64,000 nucleotides of DNA from UBA2108 sp963925495 (GCA_963925495.1 CAWUST010000001.1:1-64000); one strand, 5' to 3'. Counted from the stretch's first letter, positions 51,491 through 61,558 are shown. The notes: a model not told the origin generated them from the letters alone. Made by a program: numbers and translations.

Positions 51491-52956
51491 TGCGCTTACT
51501 CAAAGACATATTATATAGAGTTCATATAGAAAACGTTGTTGGGAATACTAACGTGGCACTAGAAAGCATTTCAGATGACTCCAGAAAAGTTGCTAATTTC
51601 TCTGCATATATAGCCGTTCCAGGCAGCCAAGTAGACGGTCATCAATTCATTTCACAAGCACTAGAAGATGGAGCTATTGCAATTATTTGTGAAGTTATCC
51701 CTGAAGAAATCAAGGACGATATCTGTTATGTTAAAGTTAAAAGTAGCCATGAGGCATTAGCATTAATGGCTTGTAACTTTTATGATAATCCTTCTGAAAA
51801 AATGCACTTAATTGGCATTACCGGAACTAATGGAAAAACAACTACAGCAACTTTATTACAGCAGCTTTTTATAAACCTAGGGCATAAATCAGGTCTACTA
51901 TCTACCGTTGTAAATAAAATACAACACGAAGAAATTCCATCAACACACACAACCCCCAACCCACTAGAATTAAACGCATTGCTCGCCAGAATGATTGAAG
52001 AGGGTTGCACACATTGTTTTATGGAGGTAAGCAGCCACGCTTTAATACAACAACGAACTAAAGGCCTTCATTTTAAAATTGCCGTCTTTACAAACATTAC
52101 CCACGATCATTTAGACTATCACGAAACTTTTGACAACTATATCTCTGCTAAAAAAATACTATTTGATGAATTAAGTTCCGCCAGTTATGCTTTGGTTAAC
52201 CGTGATGATTTTCACGGGGAAGTTATGCTTCAAAACACCAAAGCAAAACATCTAACTTTTGGGTTAAAGTCAATGGCAGATTTCAAAGCAAAAGTTATTG
52301 AAAATGACTTTGACGGCCTGCAGCTTAACATAAATGGACGAGATGTTTGGACTCATTTAATTGGACGGTTTAATGCCTATAATTTGCTTTGCGCATACGC
52401 AGTAGCAGAAACTTTAGGTGAAGAAAACCTAGAAATTCTTACACAAATCTCTCAATTGACTCCTGTTCGTGGTCGCTTTCAGTACATGCGATCTGAGAGT
52501 AACATTACTGGAATAGTAGATTATGCCCACACTCCCGATGCCCTTAAAAACGTATTGGAAACCATTAATGAAATAAGAAGTGGAAATGAAAAAGTAATTA
52601 CAGTAATAGGTTGTGGTGGTGATAGAGATAAAACCAAGCGACCAAAAATGGCTAGTATCGCTTGTAAAGGAAGCGATAAAGTGATTCTAACCTCAGACAA
52701 CCCAAGATCAGAAAATCCAGATCAAATTATAAAAGACATGCAAGCCGGTGTTGATGTTAGCGACATTAAAAAAACATTTTCAATTACCGATAGAAAAGAA
52801 GCAATAAAAACTGCCGTAGCATTTGCCGAGCCCAAGGATATCATTCTTGTTGCTGGTAAAGGGCACGAAACTTACCAAATAATTAATAATGAGGTACTTG
52901 ATTTTAACGACATGGAAATAATCTCGGAATTTTTAACCCATTTCACTTCTTCGTAA
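51490..52956 (+). CDS. murE: UDP-MurNAc-tripeptide synthetase
   Basis: Adds the third amino acid to UDP-MurNAc-L-Ala-D-Glu. The 488-residue Mur ligase has the ATP loop 'LIGITGTNGKTTTATLLQQL', the 'STHTTPNPLELNALL' and 'CFMEVSSHALIQQRTKGLHF' regions, 'VDYAHTPDALKNVLETI' and the specificity motif 'LTSDNPRSENP'. The Asp-Asn-Pro-Arg form is that of meso-diaminopimelate-adding enzymes, so the peptidoglycan is predicted to be DAP-type. Its ATG overlaps the ftsI stop. Confidence 0.97.
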   Translation: MRLLKDILYRVHIENVVGNTNVALESISDDSRKVANFSAYIAVPGSQVDGHQFISQALEDGAIAIICEVIPEEIKDDICYVKVKSSHEALALMACNFYDNPSEKMHLIGITGTNGKTTTATLLQQLFINLGHKSGLLSTVVNKIQHEEIPSTHTTPNPLELNALLARMIEEGCTHCFMEVSSHALIQQRTKGLHFKIAVFTNITHDHLDYHETFDNYISAKKILFDELSSASYALVNRDDFHGEVMLQNTKAKHLTFGLKSMADFKAKVIENDFDGLQLNINGRDVWTHLIGRFNAYNLLCAYAVAETLGEENLEILTQISQLTPVRGRFQYMRSESNITGIVDYAHTPDALKNVLETINEIRSGNEKVITVIGCGGDRDKTKRPKMASIACKGSDKVILTSDNPRSENPDQIIKDMQAGVDVSDIKKTFSITDRKEAIKTAVAFAEPKDIILVAGKGHETYQIINNEVLDFNDMEIISEFLTHFTSS

Positions 52957-54209
52957 TGCTCTATTATCTATTTCAATATTTAAATGAATTCAATATTCCT
53001 GGAGCAGGTCTATTTAACTATATCACTTTCAGAGCGGCTATGGCTGTCATGCTCTCATTGGTCATTTCCATGATTTTCGGAAAAAATATTATTGGTTGGT
53101 TGCAAAAAAACCAATTCGGAGAGATTGTAAGAGATTTAGGATTAGAAGGACAAATGGCAAAACAAGGTACTCCAACTATGGGTGGTTTAATCATTTTGGC
53201 TTCAATAATTATTCCAACACTTTTGGTTGCCAAACTAGACAACGTTTACATTATAGTAATGCTAATTGCAACTATTGGTTTAGGTGGAATTGGATTTTTA
53301 GATGATTACCTTAAGATTAAATATAAAAACAAAGATGGGCTTGCCGGAAAATTCAAAATTGTAGGGCAAATTGGAATCGGATTATTTATTGCAATGGTCC
53401 TTTATTTTAGTGATAACACTACAGTAAGGCACAAAGTTTATTTTAACGAAACCAACAGCCAGCGGGATTTGGTTCAAGATCAAGACCAATCAGAACGAGC
53501 ACCAAAAAACTATGTTTGGAAAGACACCAAAGACCTTAAAACGACTATTCCTTTTGTGAAAAACAATGAGTTTGATTATGCATGGCTCTTATCGTGGCTA
53601 GGTCATGGATATGCAAAATACGCATGGATTGTCTTTTTTCCTCTAGTGATATTAATAGTCACCTCAGTTTCAAATGGGGCAAATATGACGGATGGACTGG
53701 ATGGATTAGCCACGGGAACTTCGGCAATTATTGGAGTGACATTAGGCATTTTGGCCTACCTATCTGGCAATTACATTTTCGCAGATTATCTCAATATCAT
53801 GTACATACCAAACTCCGGCGAACTGGTGGTTTTTATTGCCGCTTTTGTAGGAGCGTGTGTTGGTTTTTTATGGTACAACTCCTATCCTGCTCAGGTTTTT
53901 ATGGGGGATACAGGAAGTTTAGCAATTGGAGGAATTATCGCTGTTTTCGCCATAGCAATTCGAAAAGAATTGCTCATTCCCATTTTATGCGGAGTCTTTT
54001 TAATTGAGAATTTAAGTGTGCTTATTCAAGTAGGATATTTTAAATACAGCAAGAAAAAATATGGAGAAGGAAGGCGAGTTTTTAAAATGGCTCCCTTACA
54101 CCATCACTATCAAAAGCTAGGTATTCCAGAACCTAAAATTGTAGCTAGGTTTTGGATTGTGGGAATATTCCTAGCAATTATCACAATCGTAACTCTAAAA
54201 CTTCGCTAG
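52956..54209 (+). CDS. mraY: Phospho-N-acetylmuramoyl-pentapeptide-transferase
   Basis: Makes lipid I by joining phospho-MurNAc-pentapeptide to undecaprenyl phosphate at the inner membrane. At 417 residues with ten helices it is longer than E. coli MraY because of a roughly 60-residue soluble insert near residues 150-200 (FNETNSQRDLVQDQDQSERA), usual in this phylum. Motifs are 'GTPTMGGLIILASI', 'GFLDDYLKI', 'NGANMTDGLDGLATG' and 'APLHHHYQKLG'. Its ATG overlaps the murE stop and its TAG overlaps the murD GTG. Confidence 0.97.
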   Translation: MLYYLFQYLNEFNIPGAGLFNYITFRAAMAVMLSLVISMIFGKNIIGWLQKNQFGEIVRDLGLEGQMAKQGTPTMGGLIILASIIIPTLLVAKLDNVYIIVMLIATIGLGGIGFLDDYLKIKYKNKDGLAGKFKIVGQIGIGLFIAMVLYFSDNTTVRHKVYFNETNSQRDLVQDQDQSERAPKNYVWKDTKDLKTTIPFVKNNEFDYAWLLSWLGHGYAKYAWIVFFPLVILIVTSVSNGANMTDGLDGLATGTSAIIGVTLGILAYLSGNYIFADYLNIMYIPNSGELVVFIAAFVGACVGFLWYNSYPAQVFMGDTGSLAIGGIIAVFAIAIRKELLIPILCGVFLIENLSVLIQVGYFKYSKKKYGEGRRVFKMAPLHHHYQKLGIPEPKIVARFWIVGIFLAIITIVTLKLR

Positions 54210-55540
54210 TGAAGTTTTTAGTTGCCTTAGGTGCAGGAGAAAGTGGTGTTGGAACCGCACTTCTCGCTCAAAATAAAGGTTTTAAAGTGTTGGTTTCCGA
54301 CGCTGGTAAAATCAAGAAAAAGTACAAGGACGTTCTTTCACATCAGGAAATTGAATTTGAAGAAGGCAAGCACTCTATGGAAAATATATTAGAGTGTGAT
54401 GTATTGGTTAAAAGCCCCGGCATACCAGAAACGGCCCAGACGATTATTGATTGTAAAAACCACGGAATTGAAGTAATTGGAGAAATCGAATTTGCCTCTA
54501 GGTATTTTTCGGGCAATATCATTGGGATTACTGGTTCAAATGGTAAAACCACCACCACCACCCTCACCCAGCATTTACTCCAAAAAGGCGGGTTTAATCC
54601 TATCATGGGAGGAAACATAGGTGAAAGTTTTGCCAAGCAAGTAATAACGAAAAATGATGGATTGGCTGTTTTAGAATTGAGCAGCTTTCAATTGGATGAC
54701 ACCATTGATTTTAAACCACACGTTGCTGTTTTACTCAATATAACACCAGAACATTTAGATCGATATGACGATAAAATGGAAAATTATATCTCATCAAAAT
54801 TTAGAATTACCAAAAACCAAATAGAAACAGACTATTTAATCTACAATATAGACGATCAAAACATTACAAATTACCTCAAACAATTTCCTACAAAAGCACA
54901 ATTAATCCCTATTTCAATTTACAAAAAACTGGAAAAAGGAGCATGGTTAGAAAACAATAAAATAATAATTCAAATAAACACAGAAACAAAAATGACAATT
55001 CAAAAATTAGCATTACAGGGCAAGCACAACATTTACAACTCTATGGCAGCAGGAGTTGCAAGTCGTATTCTCGATCTTCGAAAAGAAGTAATAAGAGAAA
55101 GCTTAGCAGACTTTGAAAGCTTGGAGCACCGATTAGAGAGCGTGGTACAAGTTTGTGGTGTAAACTACATTAACGATTCAAAGGCTACTAACATTAACAG
55201 TACTTGGTATGCTTTAGAGAGTATTGACACTCCTATTGTTTTAATTATGGGTGGAGTTGATAAAGGAAATGATTATAACGAAATAGCAGAATTAGTTAAA
55301 GATAAAGTGAAAGGGATTATTTGCCTAGGGGTCGATAACACCAAAATTCATGAAGCTTTTGAAGGGCATATTAAAATAATTGTTGACACTCAATCCATGT
55401 ATGAAGCAGTTAGATACGCAAATAAAATTGCGGAAAAAGGCGATACAGTAATTCTATCTCCAGCCTGTGCAAGTTTCGATTTATTTGAAAATTACGAAGC
55501 ACGAGGCAGAGAATTTAAAACGGAAGTAAGAGGATTATAA
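54209..55540 (+). CDS. murD: UDP-MurNAc-L-alanine--D-glutamate ligase
   Basis: Adds D-Glu to UDP-MurNAc-L-Ala. From the GTG at 54209 the protein is 443 residues, starting 'MKFLVALGAGESGVGTALLA'. It has the ATP loop 'GITGSNGKTTTTTLTQHLL', 'LAVLELSSFQLD', 'LNITPEHLDRYD', 'YINDSKATNINSTWYAL' and 'LSPACASFDLFENYEARGRE'. The GTG start overlaps the mraY stop codon (TAGTG); a longer frame from 54152 would lie inside mraY and lacks homology. A 94-127 bp gap follows before ftsW. Confidence 0.97.
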   Translation: MKFLVALGAGESGVGTALLAQNKGFKVLVSDAGKIKKKYKDVLSHQEIEFEEGKHSMENILECDVLVKSPGIPETAQTIIDCKNHGIEVIGEIEFASRYFSGNIIGITGSNGKTTTTTLTQHLLQKGGFNPIMGGNIGESFAKQVITKNDGLAVLELSSFQLDDTIDFKPHVAVLLNITPEHLDRYDDKMENYISSKFRITKNQIETDYLIYNIDDQNITNYLKQFPTKAQLIPISIYKKLEKGAWLENNKIIIQINTETKMTIQKLALQGKHNIYNSMAAGVASRILDLRKEVIRESLADFESLEHRLESVVQVCGVNYINDSKATNINSTWYALESIDTPIVLIMGGVDKGNDYNEIAELVKDKVKGIICLGVDNTKIHEAFEGHIKIIVDTQSMYEAVRYANKIAEKGDTVILSPACASFDLFENYEARGREFKTEVRGL

Positions 55541-55589
55541 TATTAAACTGTGTTTATTTAAAATTAATCATCAGAAGGTGAAGTAAATT

Positions 55590-55632
55590 ATTATGAGGTG
55601 CTAGTTAAGTAATGTGACTGGCCCCTCATAAT
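55590..55632 (+). repeat. Long inverted repeat between murD and ftsW
   Basis: ATTATGAGG (55590-55598) pairs perfectly with CCTCATAAT (55624-55632). Inside, GCTAGT pairs with ACTGGC (one G-U) after a single mismatch, giving a stem of about 16 bp with an 11-nt loop. There is no T tail, so it is not a standard terminator. It sits in the largest gap inside the otherwise overlapping dcw genes. Confidence 0.7.
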
Positions 55633-55667
55633 CGTTGATTTATAAAACAATAATTGAATTCCCGAAA

Positions 55668-56840
55668 TTGAAAAAATTCGCATCATACTTTAAAGGTGAT
55701 AGAGCCATTTGGCTTATAGCTCTTCTTTTGGGTGTAAGTAGCTTGCTGTTGGTTTATAGTTCTATAGTGACACTAGCATACAAACATCACGAAGGCAACA
55801 CTTTTTATTATTTATTCCGTCATGGGCTTTTTATAGGTTTGGGGTTTGTAATCATGTTTGTGACCCACAAAATGAAATACACCTATTTCTCTAGAATTTC
55901 TCAACTACTTCTATACCTTTCTATTCCACTTTTACTACTCACCTTATTAATAGGGTCAAACTTGAACAACGCAGTTAGATGGCTCGTTATTCCAATAATA
56001 AATCAATCCTTTCAAACCTCAGATTTAGCCAAAGTTGGACTTGTAATGTACCTGGCTCGTATGCTCTATCTTAAAAGAGATGTCCTGCACAATTTCAAAG
56101 AATCATTTATACCAATGATAATACCAGTAGGAATAGTATGCGCCCTAATTCTACCCGCAAATTTCAGCACAGCCGCAGTATTGTTTTTTACAAGCATGAT
56201 AATAATGTTTATGGGAGGAACTCCAATCAAACATTTTTTATCACTCATTCCAGCTGGAATTGTAGCCGCGGCGGCCATATTCTTAGTTGTACAATTTGCA
56301 CCTGAAGTATTTCCGAGAGCAAAAACATGGCAAAAAAGAATAGAACGATATTCCGAAAACAAAAAAGACACCAATGGAAACTACCAAATTGAACAAGCAA
56401 AAATCGCTATAGCAAAAGGTGGTATAGCGGGTCGTGGACCAGGAAACAGTAACCAAAGAAATTTTTTACCTCATCCATATTCTGATTTTATTTATGCCAT
56501 TTTGATTGAAGAATATGGACTATTTGGAGGTTTTTTTATTTTAATGCTGTACTTGATTTTATTCTTTCGGACGGTCAAAATTTCTCAAAAAACAGACAAT
56601 GGTTTTGCGCAATTACTAGCCACAGGACTGTGCTTTTTACTTGTATTTCAAGGCTTCATAAATATGGCAGTAGCTGTAAATTTAGTTCCAGTAACAGGAC
56701 AGCCGTTACCATTAGTTAGTATGGGTGGAACTTCTACTTGGTTTACTTGTTTGAGTTTGGGAATAATATTGAGCGTAAGTCGAGGAGTAGAATTAGAGAA
56801 CAAAAATAAATTAAAAATAGACGATTATGCCATCGCTTAA
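55668..56840 (+). CDS. ftsW: Septal peptidoglycan glycosyltransferase FtsW (SEDS)
   Basis: Polymerises lipid II at the septum with PBP3. The SEDS protein has ten hydrophobic segments, 'SSLLLVYSSIVTLAYKHHEGN', the catalytic-loop region 'IAIAKGGIAGRGPGNSNQRNFLPHPYSDFIYAILIEEYG' (seen in pieces over residues 255-295) and 'VNLVPVTGQPLPLVSMGGTS'. I favour the TTG at 55668 (MKKFASYFKGDRAIW), because relatives begin with the same short basic stretch before the first helix. A TTG at 55635 would add 11 residues but lies 3 bp after a long hairpin. It overlaps murG by 14 bases. Confidence 0.92.
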   Translation: MKKFASYFKGDRAIWLIALLLGVSSLLLVYSSIVTLAYKHHEGNTFYYLFRHGLFIGLGFVIMFVTHKMKYTYFSRISQLLLYLSIPLLLLTLLIGSNLNNAVRWLVIPIINQSFQTSDLAKVGLVMYLARMLYLKRDVLHNFKESFIPMIIPVGIVCALILPANFSTAAVLFFTSMIIMFMGGTPIKHFLSLIPAGIVAAAAIFLVVQFAPEVFPRAKTWQKRIERYSENKKDTNGNYQIEQAKIAIAKGGIAGRGPGNSNQRNFLPHPYSDFIYAILIEEYGLFGGFFILMLYLILFFRTVKISQKTDNGFAQLLATGLCFLLVFQGFINMAVAVNLVPVTGQPLPLVSMGGTSTWFTCLSLGIILSVSRGVELENKNKLKIDDYAIA

Positions 56841-57930
56841 AGTCATATTATCTGGAGGAGGAACTGGTGGGCATATTTTTCCTGCTATAGCTGTTGCGGA
56901 TGCATTAAAAGAATTAAATCCAGAAATAGAAGTGCTTTTCGTTGGCGCACAAGGAAGAATGGAAATGGAAAAAGTTCCAGCATCTGGTTACAAAATAGAA
57001 GGCCTTTGGATAAGCGGATTTCAAAGAACCCTTAGTGCCAAAAACTTACTCTTTCCATTCAAAGTTTTTCAAAGTTTAATCGATGCAAAAAAAATTGTAA
57101 AAAGATTTAAACCTGACGCGGTTATTGGAACAGGAGGCTACGCTAGTGGCCCTGTTTTATGGGTAAGTTCAAGAATGGGCATCCCGTGCCTCATACAAGA
57201 ACAAAATTCTTATGCCGGAGTAACCAATAAAATATTAGGAAAAAAAGTAAAAAAAGTCTGTGTTGCTTTCGAAGGAATGGAAAGTTTTTTTCCAAAAGAA
57301 AAAATAGTTTTAACCGGAAATCCGGTAAGAGAAGAAGTGGTTCAAATTGAAGGAAAAAGGGAACAAGCAATCCAATTTTTCAGTTTAGACTCATCAAAGA
57401 AAACAATATTAGTTTTAGGCGGAAGCTTGGGCGCAAAAGCCATAAACGATAGCCTGTTACCGCACATAAAAGATATTTCAGATGCAGGGCTTCAAATCGT
57501 ATGGCAAACAGGAAAGGTTTCCTATGAAGAAATTTTTGCTGCAGCAAAGAATTTTGAAAACAAAGGAATAAAAGTCCACCAGTTTATTACAAAAATGGAT
57601 CTTGCTTATGCAGCTGCTGATGTAGTCATTTCAAGAGCGGGTGCAATTGCAGTCTCAGAAATTTGCTTAACAGCAAAACCCTGTATTTTAGTTCCATTGC
57701 CTTCAGCCGCAGAAGACCATCAAACTAAAAATGCCGAAGCACTTGCTAAACATGACGCAGCGATAATTATTAAAAACTCTGAAGCGCCTCAAAAACTTTA
57801 CAAAGCTGTTGTTTCTTTATTAAATAACGAGGCGGAATTGAATAAATTCAGAACGAATATAAAAGCCTTAGGGAAATCCGATTCCGCAAAAATAATTGCA
57901 AAAGAAGTGCTCAAAATGATTAATAAATAA
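56827..57930 (+). CDS. murG: UDP-N-acetylglucosamine--lipid I GlcNAc transferase
   Basis: Forms lipid II at the inner face of the membrane. The 367-residue GT28 protein has the G-loop 'ILSGGGTGGHIFPAIAVADA', the second glycine loop 'LVLGGSLGAKAIND', 'VIGTGGYASGPVLW', 'IQEQNSYAGVTNKIL' and the donor-site 'SRAGAIAVSEICLTAKPCIL'. It overlaps ftsW by 14 bases and abuts murC. Confidence 0.97.
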   Translation: MPSLKVILSGGGTGGHIFPAIAVADALKELNPEIEVLFVGAQGRMEMEKVPASGYKIEGLWISGFQRTLSAKNLLFPFKVFQSLIDAKKIVKRFKPDAVIGTGGYASGPVLWVSSRMGIPCLIQEQNSYAGVTNKILGKKVKKVCVAFEGMESFFPKEKIVLTGNPVREEVVQIEGKREQAIQFFSLDSSKKTILVLGGSLGAKAINDSLLPHIKDISDAGLQIVWQTGKVSYEEIFAAAKNFENKGIKVHQFITKMDLAYAAADVVISRAGAIAVSEICLTAKPCILVPLPSAAEDHQTKNAEALAKHDAAIIIKNSEAPQKLYKAVVSLLNNEAELNKFRTNIKALGKSDSAKIIAKEVLKMINK

Positions 57931-59304
57931 TTGGATTATACAAACTTAAATAGAATATTTTTTTTAGGTGTGGGAGGCATTGGCATGTCCGCCCTTGCCC
58001 GCTATTTTAAGCACAATAAGGTTGAAGTGCATGGTTATGACAAAACCTATTCTCGAATTACTAACGATATAGAAGAAGAGGGGATCAAAATTATTTATGA
58101 AGAAAATCCAGATCTTATTGAAGGAGAATTTGATTTAGTTGTTTGGACACCCGCAATAAAAAACAGTAGCCTTCTATACAGACATTTTGAAAAGAAAAAT
58201 ATACCGATTAAAAAGCGGTCAGAAGTATTAGGGAACATAACCAAACACACCGAATGCATTGCAGTTGCTGGCACACATGGAAAAACAACAGTTTCAACCA
58301 TGATTGCCCACATTCTAACCCATACCGGAAGAGGGTGCAGTGCTTTTTTAGGAGGCATATCAACTAATTATGGAACCAATTTCTTATTTGACGCAAACTC
58401 GACCATAAGTGTGGTTGAGGCCGACGAGTTCGATAGATCATTTCTAAAGTTGTCGCCATATATTTCTGTCATTACCTCAACTGATCCCGACCATTTAGAC
58501 ATATATTCTAACAAAGATGATATTCAGAACACGTTCTCAGAATTTGCTAAACAAACAAACCCAAACGGAGCACTATTTTATAAAAAAGGAATTGAACTAA
58601 CATTGCCACCTGACCTATCTTGTTTTTCTTACAGTATTGATGAGTCCGCTGACTACTTTTCCACCAACATCTATGCTGAAAACGGAAATTCTTTGTTTAA
58701 TTTCAACTACGACAAAACCCGAATAGAAAACCTAAAACTAGTTTTTCCAGGGAAACACAATATTGAAAACGCAACCGTAGCCACAGCTATATCTCTTTAT
58801 CTCGGATTAGGAGCAAACGAAATTAGAATTGCCCTAGAAGCATTTTTGGGAATAGAAAGACGGTTTCAATTTCACATTAAAGAAAGAGACCTAATTTATA
58901 TTGACGACTACGCGCACCATCCAGAAGAGATTCGTTCTGTTTTACTTTCTGTGAAGCAATTGTATCCCGAAAAAAAAATTACAGTAGTGTTTCAGCCTCA
59001 TTTATTTAGTCGAACAAAAGATTTTGCAGCAGAATTTGCCAAAAGTTTAACTCTTGCAGATAATGTTTTTCTACTGCCTATATATCCCGCCCGCGAAAAA
59101 CCAAAAGAAGGAGTTAGCTCTCAACTTATTTTGGATCAGATAGATATTAAGAATAGGCAGTTAGTAAATAAGCAAGAACTCCTTAAAGAAGACTTCTTTA
59201 AAAACCAACATTTACAAATAATAATGACCTTAGGTGCAGGTGACATAGGTGAATTAGTACCTACCCTTAAGAAAAATATAAGCGAAATGAACTCGCATGA
59301 ATAA
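57931..59304 (+). CDS. murC: UDP-N-acetylmuramate--L-alanine ligase
   Basis: Adds L-Ala to UDP-MurNAc, the first peptide step. The 457-residue Mur ligase begins at a TTG immediately after the murG TAA (MDYTNLNRIFFLGVGGIGMS), matching the conserved N-terminal 'FxGxGGxGMS' loop. It shows the ATP loop 'AVAGTHGKTTVSTMIAHIL', 'SVVEADEFDRSFLKL', 'DDYAHHPEEIRSVL' and 'VVFQPHLFSRTKDFAAEFA'. It overlaps ftsQ by 8 bases. Confidence 0.97.
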   Translation: MDYTNLNRIFFLGVGGIGMSALARYFKHNKVEVHGYDKTYSRITNDIEEEGIKIIYEENPDLIEGEFDLVVWTPAIKNSSLLYRHFEKKNIPIKKRSEVLGNITKHTECIAVAGTHGKTTVSTMIAHILTHTGRGCSAFLGGISTNYGTNFLFDANSTISVVEADEFDRSFLKLSPYISVITSTDPDHLDIYSNKDDIQNTFSEFAKQTNPNGALFYKKGIELTLPPDLSCFSYSIDESADYFSTNIYAENGNSLFNFNYDKTRIENLKLVFPGKHNIENATVATAISLYLGLGANEIRIALEAFLGIERRFQFHIKERDLIYIDDYAHHPEEIRSVLLSVKQLYPEKKITVVFQPHLFSRTKDFAAEFAKSLTLADNVFLLPIYPAREKPKEGVSSQLILDQIDIKNRQLVNKQELLKEDFFKNQHLQIIMTLGAGDIGELVPTLKKNISEMNSHE

Positions 59305-60163
59305 GATATTCAACATATTATCGTGGTTTTTACTTGTAATTGGCATGGCCGGTATGATGGGTTTTTCGAGCGCTAAAAGAGAGCGACAATCCTTTTTAGA
59401 GCTTCAAATTTCTATTGATCAGCCATCACAATCGCGCTTTGTAACCCAAGAAAACCTGAAGACGTTGTTCTCGAACCTTGGATATGGCATCAAAAACCAA
59501 AATATTAATGAAGTAGATATTCATCAATTAGAAATTCTGTTATCAAATAAACCCTCAATTTCGAAGGCAAATGTTTATAAAACGATCTCGGGCGAAGTGG
59601 TCATTCAAGTTACAGAAAGAGAACCTATAATAAGAATTTACAATCGTTTTGGTGAAAGCTATTATTTGGATAAAGAAGGAAGTTTAATGCCTTTAAGTAA
59701 TCAATATTCTGCCAGAGTGTTAATTGCGAGTGGGGATATTAATATTCCATATTCCACAGGTTATAATTTAGAAAAACTAGAAAAACGAATTAATCCAATT
59801 TTTAGAAAAACGAACAATAGTGCTGTTCAAAACACAGCTTTGATTCAAAAACTAAAAGTAAACGAAGAAGAATATCCTGGAGCAAATCAATTAAAGTCAC
59901 TTTTCCTATTGGCAAACTTCGTAGAAAAAAACTCATTTTGGAAAGCACAGATATCACAAATTTTCGTAAATGAAAATGGAGATTTTGAACTCACTCCAAG
60001 AGTAGGCGGTCATATAATTATCTTTGGGTCAAGTGCCAATTTAGAGGGTAAATTTGAAAATCTAATGACCTTTTACAAAAAAGGGTTGAGAAGAACGGGT
60101 TGGAATGAATACTCGGTAATAAATCTGAAATTTAAAAATCAAGTTGTCTGTACAAAACGATAA
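59297..60163 (+). CDS. ftsQ: Cell division protein FtsQ/DivIB-like
   Basis: A bitopic division protein of 288 residues. A short cytoplasmic tail and one membrane helix (IFNILSWFLLVIGMAGMMGF) precede a POTRA-like domain (FVTQENLKTLFSNLGYGIKN ... ISKANVYKTISGEVVIQVTE) and the beta domain (REPIIRIYNRFGESYYLDKE). Similarity to E. coli FtsQ is low, but topology and position between murC and ftsA are decisive. It links FtsL/DivIC to the septal synthases. Confidence 0.92.
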   Translation: MNKIFNILSWFLLVIGMAGMMGFSSAKRERQSFLELQISIDQPSQSRFVTQENLKTLFSNLGYGIKNQNINEVDIHQLEILLSNKPSISKANVYKTISGEVVIQVTEREPIIRIYNRFGESYYLDKEGSLMPLSNQYSARVLIASGDINIPYSTGYNLEKLEKRINPIFRKTNNSAVQNTALIQKLKVNEEEYPGANQLKSLFLLANFVEKNSFWKAQISQIFVNENGDFELTPRVGGHIIIFGSSANLEGKFENLMTFYKKGLRRTGWNEYSVINLKFKNQVVCTKR

Positions 60164-60165
60164 AT

Positions 60166-61542
60166 ATGTCAAATAAAACAACGGATTACGTAGTAGGTCT
60201 GGATATTGGAACTACAAAAATAGCAGTGCTAATCGGCAGAAAAAACGAACACGGGAAACTGGAAATTCTTGGTATGGGCAAAGCTCCATCGCCAGGTGTT
60301 AGTCGTGGAGTTGTTACCCGCGTTACACCAACAGTAGAGGCAATTAAAGAGGCTGTTCGACAAGCTGAAGAAAAATCAGAACTTACCGTTCGTGAGGTTA
60401 ATGTTGGAATTGCGGGCCAACACATTCGAAGCATTCAACATCGAGGCGTAAAAATCAGAGATAGCTACGAAGATGAAATTACAGAAAAAGATGTAGAGGC
60501 ACTTCGCAGAGACATGTACAAACTTGTAATGCAACCTGGTGAAAAAATTATTGAAGTTATTCCACAAGAATATATAGTTGATAACGAACAAGGAATTGTT
60601 GACCCTGTTGGAATGTCTGGCGGAAGATTAGAGGCGAATTTTCACCTTATTATAGCACAAGTTGCAGCGGTTAAAAACATTGTAAAATGTGTTGAAAAAG
60701 CGGGTTTAAAACCGATGGAGATTACTCTTGAACCTTTGGCAAGTGCCGAAGCTGTTCTACATGAAGACGAAAAAGAAGCTGGTGTTGCATTGGTGGATAT
60801 TGGAGGTGGAACAACTGATTTAGCAATTTTCCAAGAAAACATAATTCGTCACTCGGCTGTAATTCCTTTTGGTGGAAATGTAATAAGCGAAGACATAAAA
60901 GAAGGTTGTTCTATTATAAGAAAACAAGCAGAATTACTAAAGCTTAAATTCGGATCGACTTTGGCCAGCGAAAATCTAGAAAACGAAATTATCTCAATTC
61001 CTGGGCTTCGTGGAAGAACGCCAAAAGAAATTTCAGTTAAAAATCTCGCACATATTATTGAAGCGAGAATGACAGAAATAATAGAACAAGTTTATTACGA
61101 AATTAGAAATTCAGGTTTCGAGCACAAACTAATTGCAGGCATTGTAGTTACAGGGGGCGGTTCACAGTTGAAACATGTAACTCAACTTTTTGAGTTTACT
61201 GCAGGAATGGACGCAAGAATTGGTTATCCAGCAGAACATTTAGCTGCTGGAACTGAAGAAATTACTAGCCCTACTTTTTCAACTGGAGTTGGACTTGTAT
61301 TAAAGGGTTATGATTTTTTAGAATACCAAGAAAGATTGGAGAATGCTGGTAAAAAACAAGAAGAAAAAATTATAGAACCTCAGCTAGTAACTTCATTAGA
61401 AAACAACGAATCACCATTAGAAATGGAAGGTGAATTGGAAGATGAAAACTTGAATTTTGAAGAACGACATATTGACCGACGTGGTAGTTTGCTCAGCCGC
61501 TTTTTAGAAAGAGCAAAAATTTATTTGGAAGGAGACGAATAA
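60166..61542 (+). CDS. ftsA: Cell division protein FtsA
   Basis: An actin-fold ATPase that anchors FtsZ to the membrane. The 458-residue protein has 'YVVGLDIGTTKIAVLIG', the 1C subdomain around 'REVNVGIAGQHIRSIQHRGV', 'GVALVDIGGGTTDLAIFQEN', and 'VTGGGSQLKHVTQLFEF'. After an acidic linker the C-terminal 'RGSLLSRFLERAKIYLEGDE' forms the amphipathic membrane-targeting helix. It lies 2 bp after ftsQ and 16 bp before ftsZ. Confidence 0.97.
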   Translation: MSNKTTDYVVGLDIGTTKIAVLIGRKNEHGKLEILGMGKAPSPGVSRGVVTRVTPTVEAIKEAVRQAEEKSELTVREVNVGIAGQHIRSIQHRGVKIRDSYEDEITEKDVEALRRDMYKLVMQPGEKIIEVIPQEYIVDNEQGIVDPVGMSGGRLEANFHLIIAQVAAVKNIVKCVEKAGLKPMEITLEPLASAEAVLHEDEKEAGVALVDIGGGTTDLAIFQENIIRHSAVIPFGGNVISEDIKEGCSIIRKQAELLKLKFGSTLASENLENEIISIPGLRGRTPKEISVKNLAHIIEARMTEIIEQVYYEIRNSGFEHKLIAGIVVTGGGSQLKHVTQLFEFTAGMDARIGYPAEHLAAGTEEITSPTFSTGVGLVLKGYDFLEYQERLENAGKKQEEKIIEPQLVTSLENNESPLEMEGELEDENLNFEERHIDRRGSLLSRFLERAKIYLEGDE

Positions 61543-61558
61543 CAAAAATTGAGAAATT

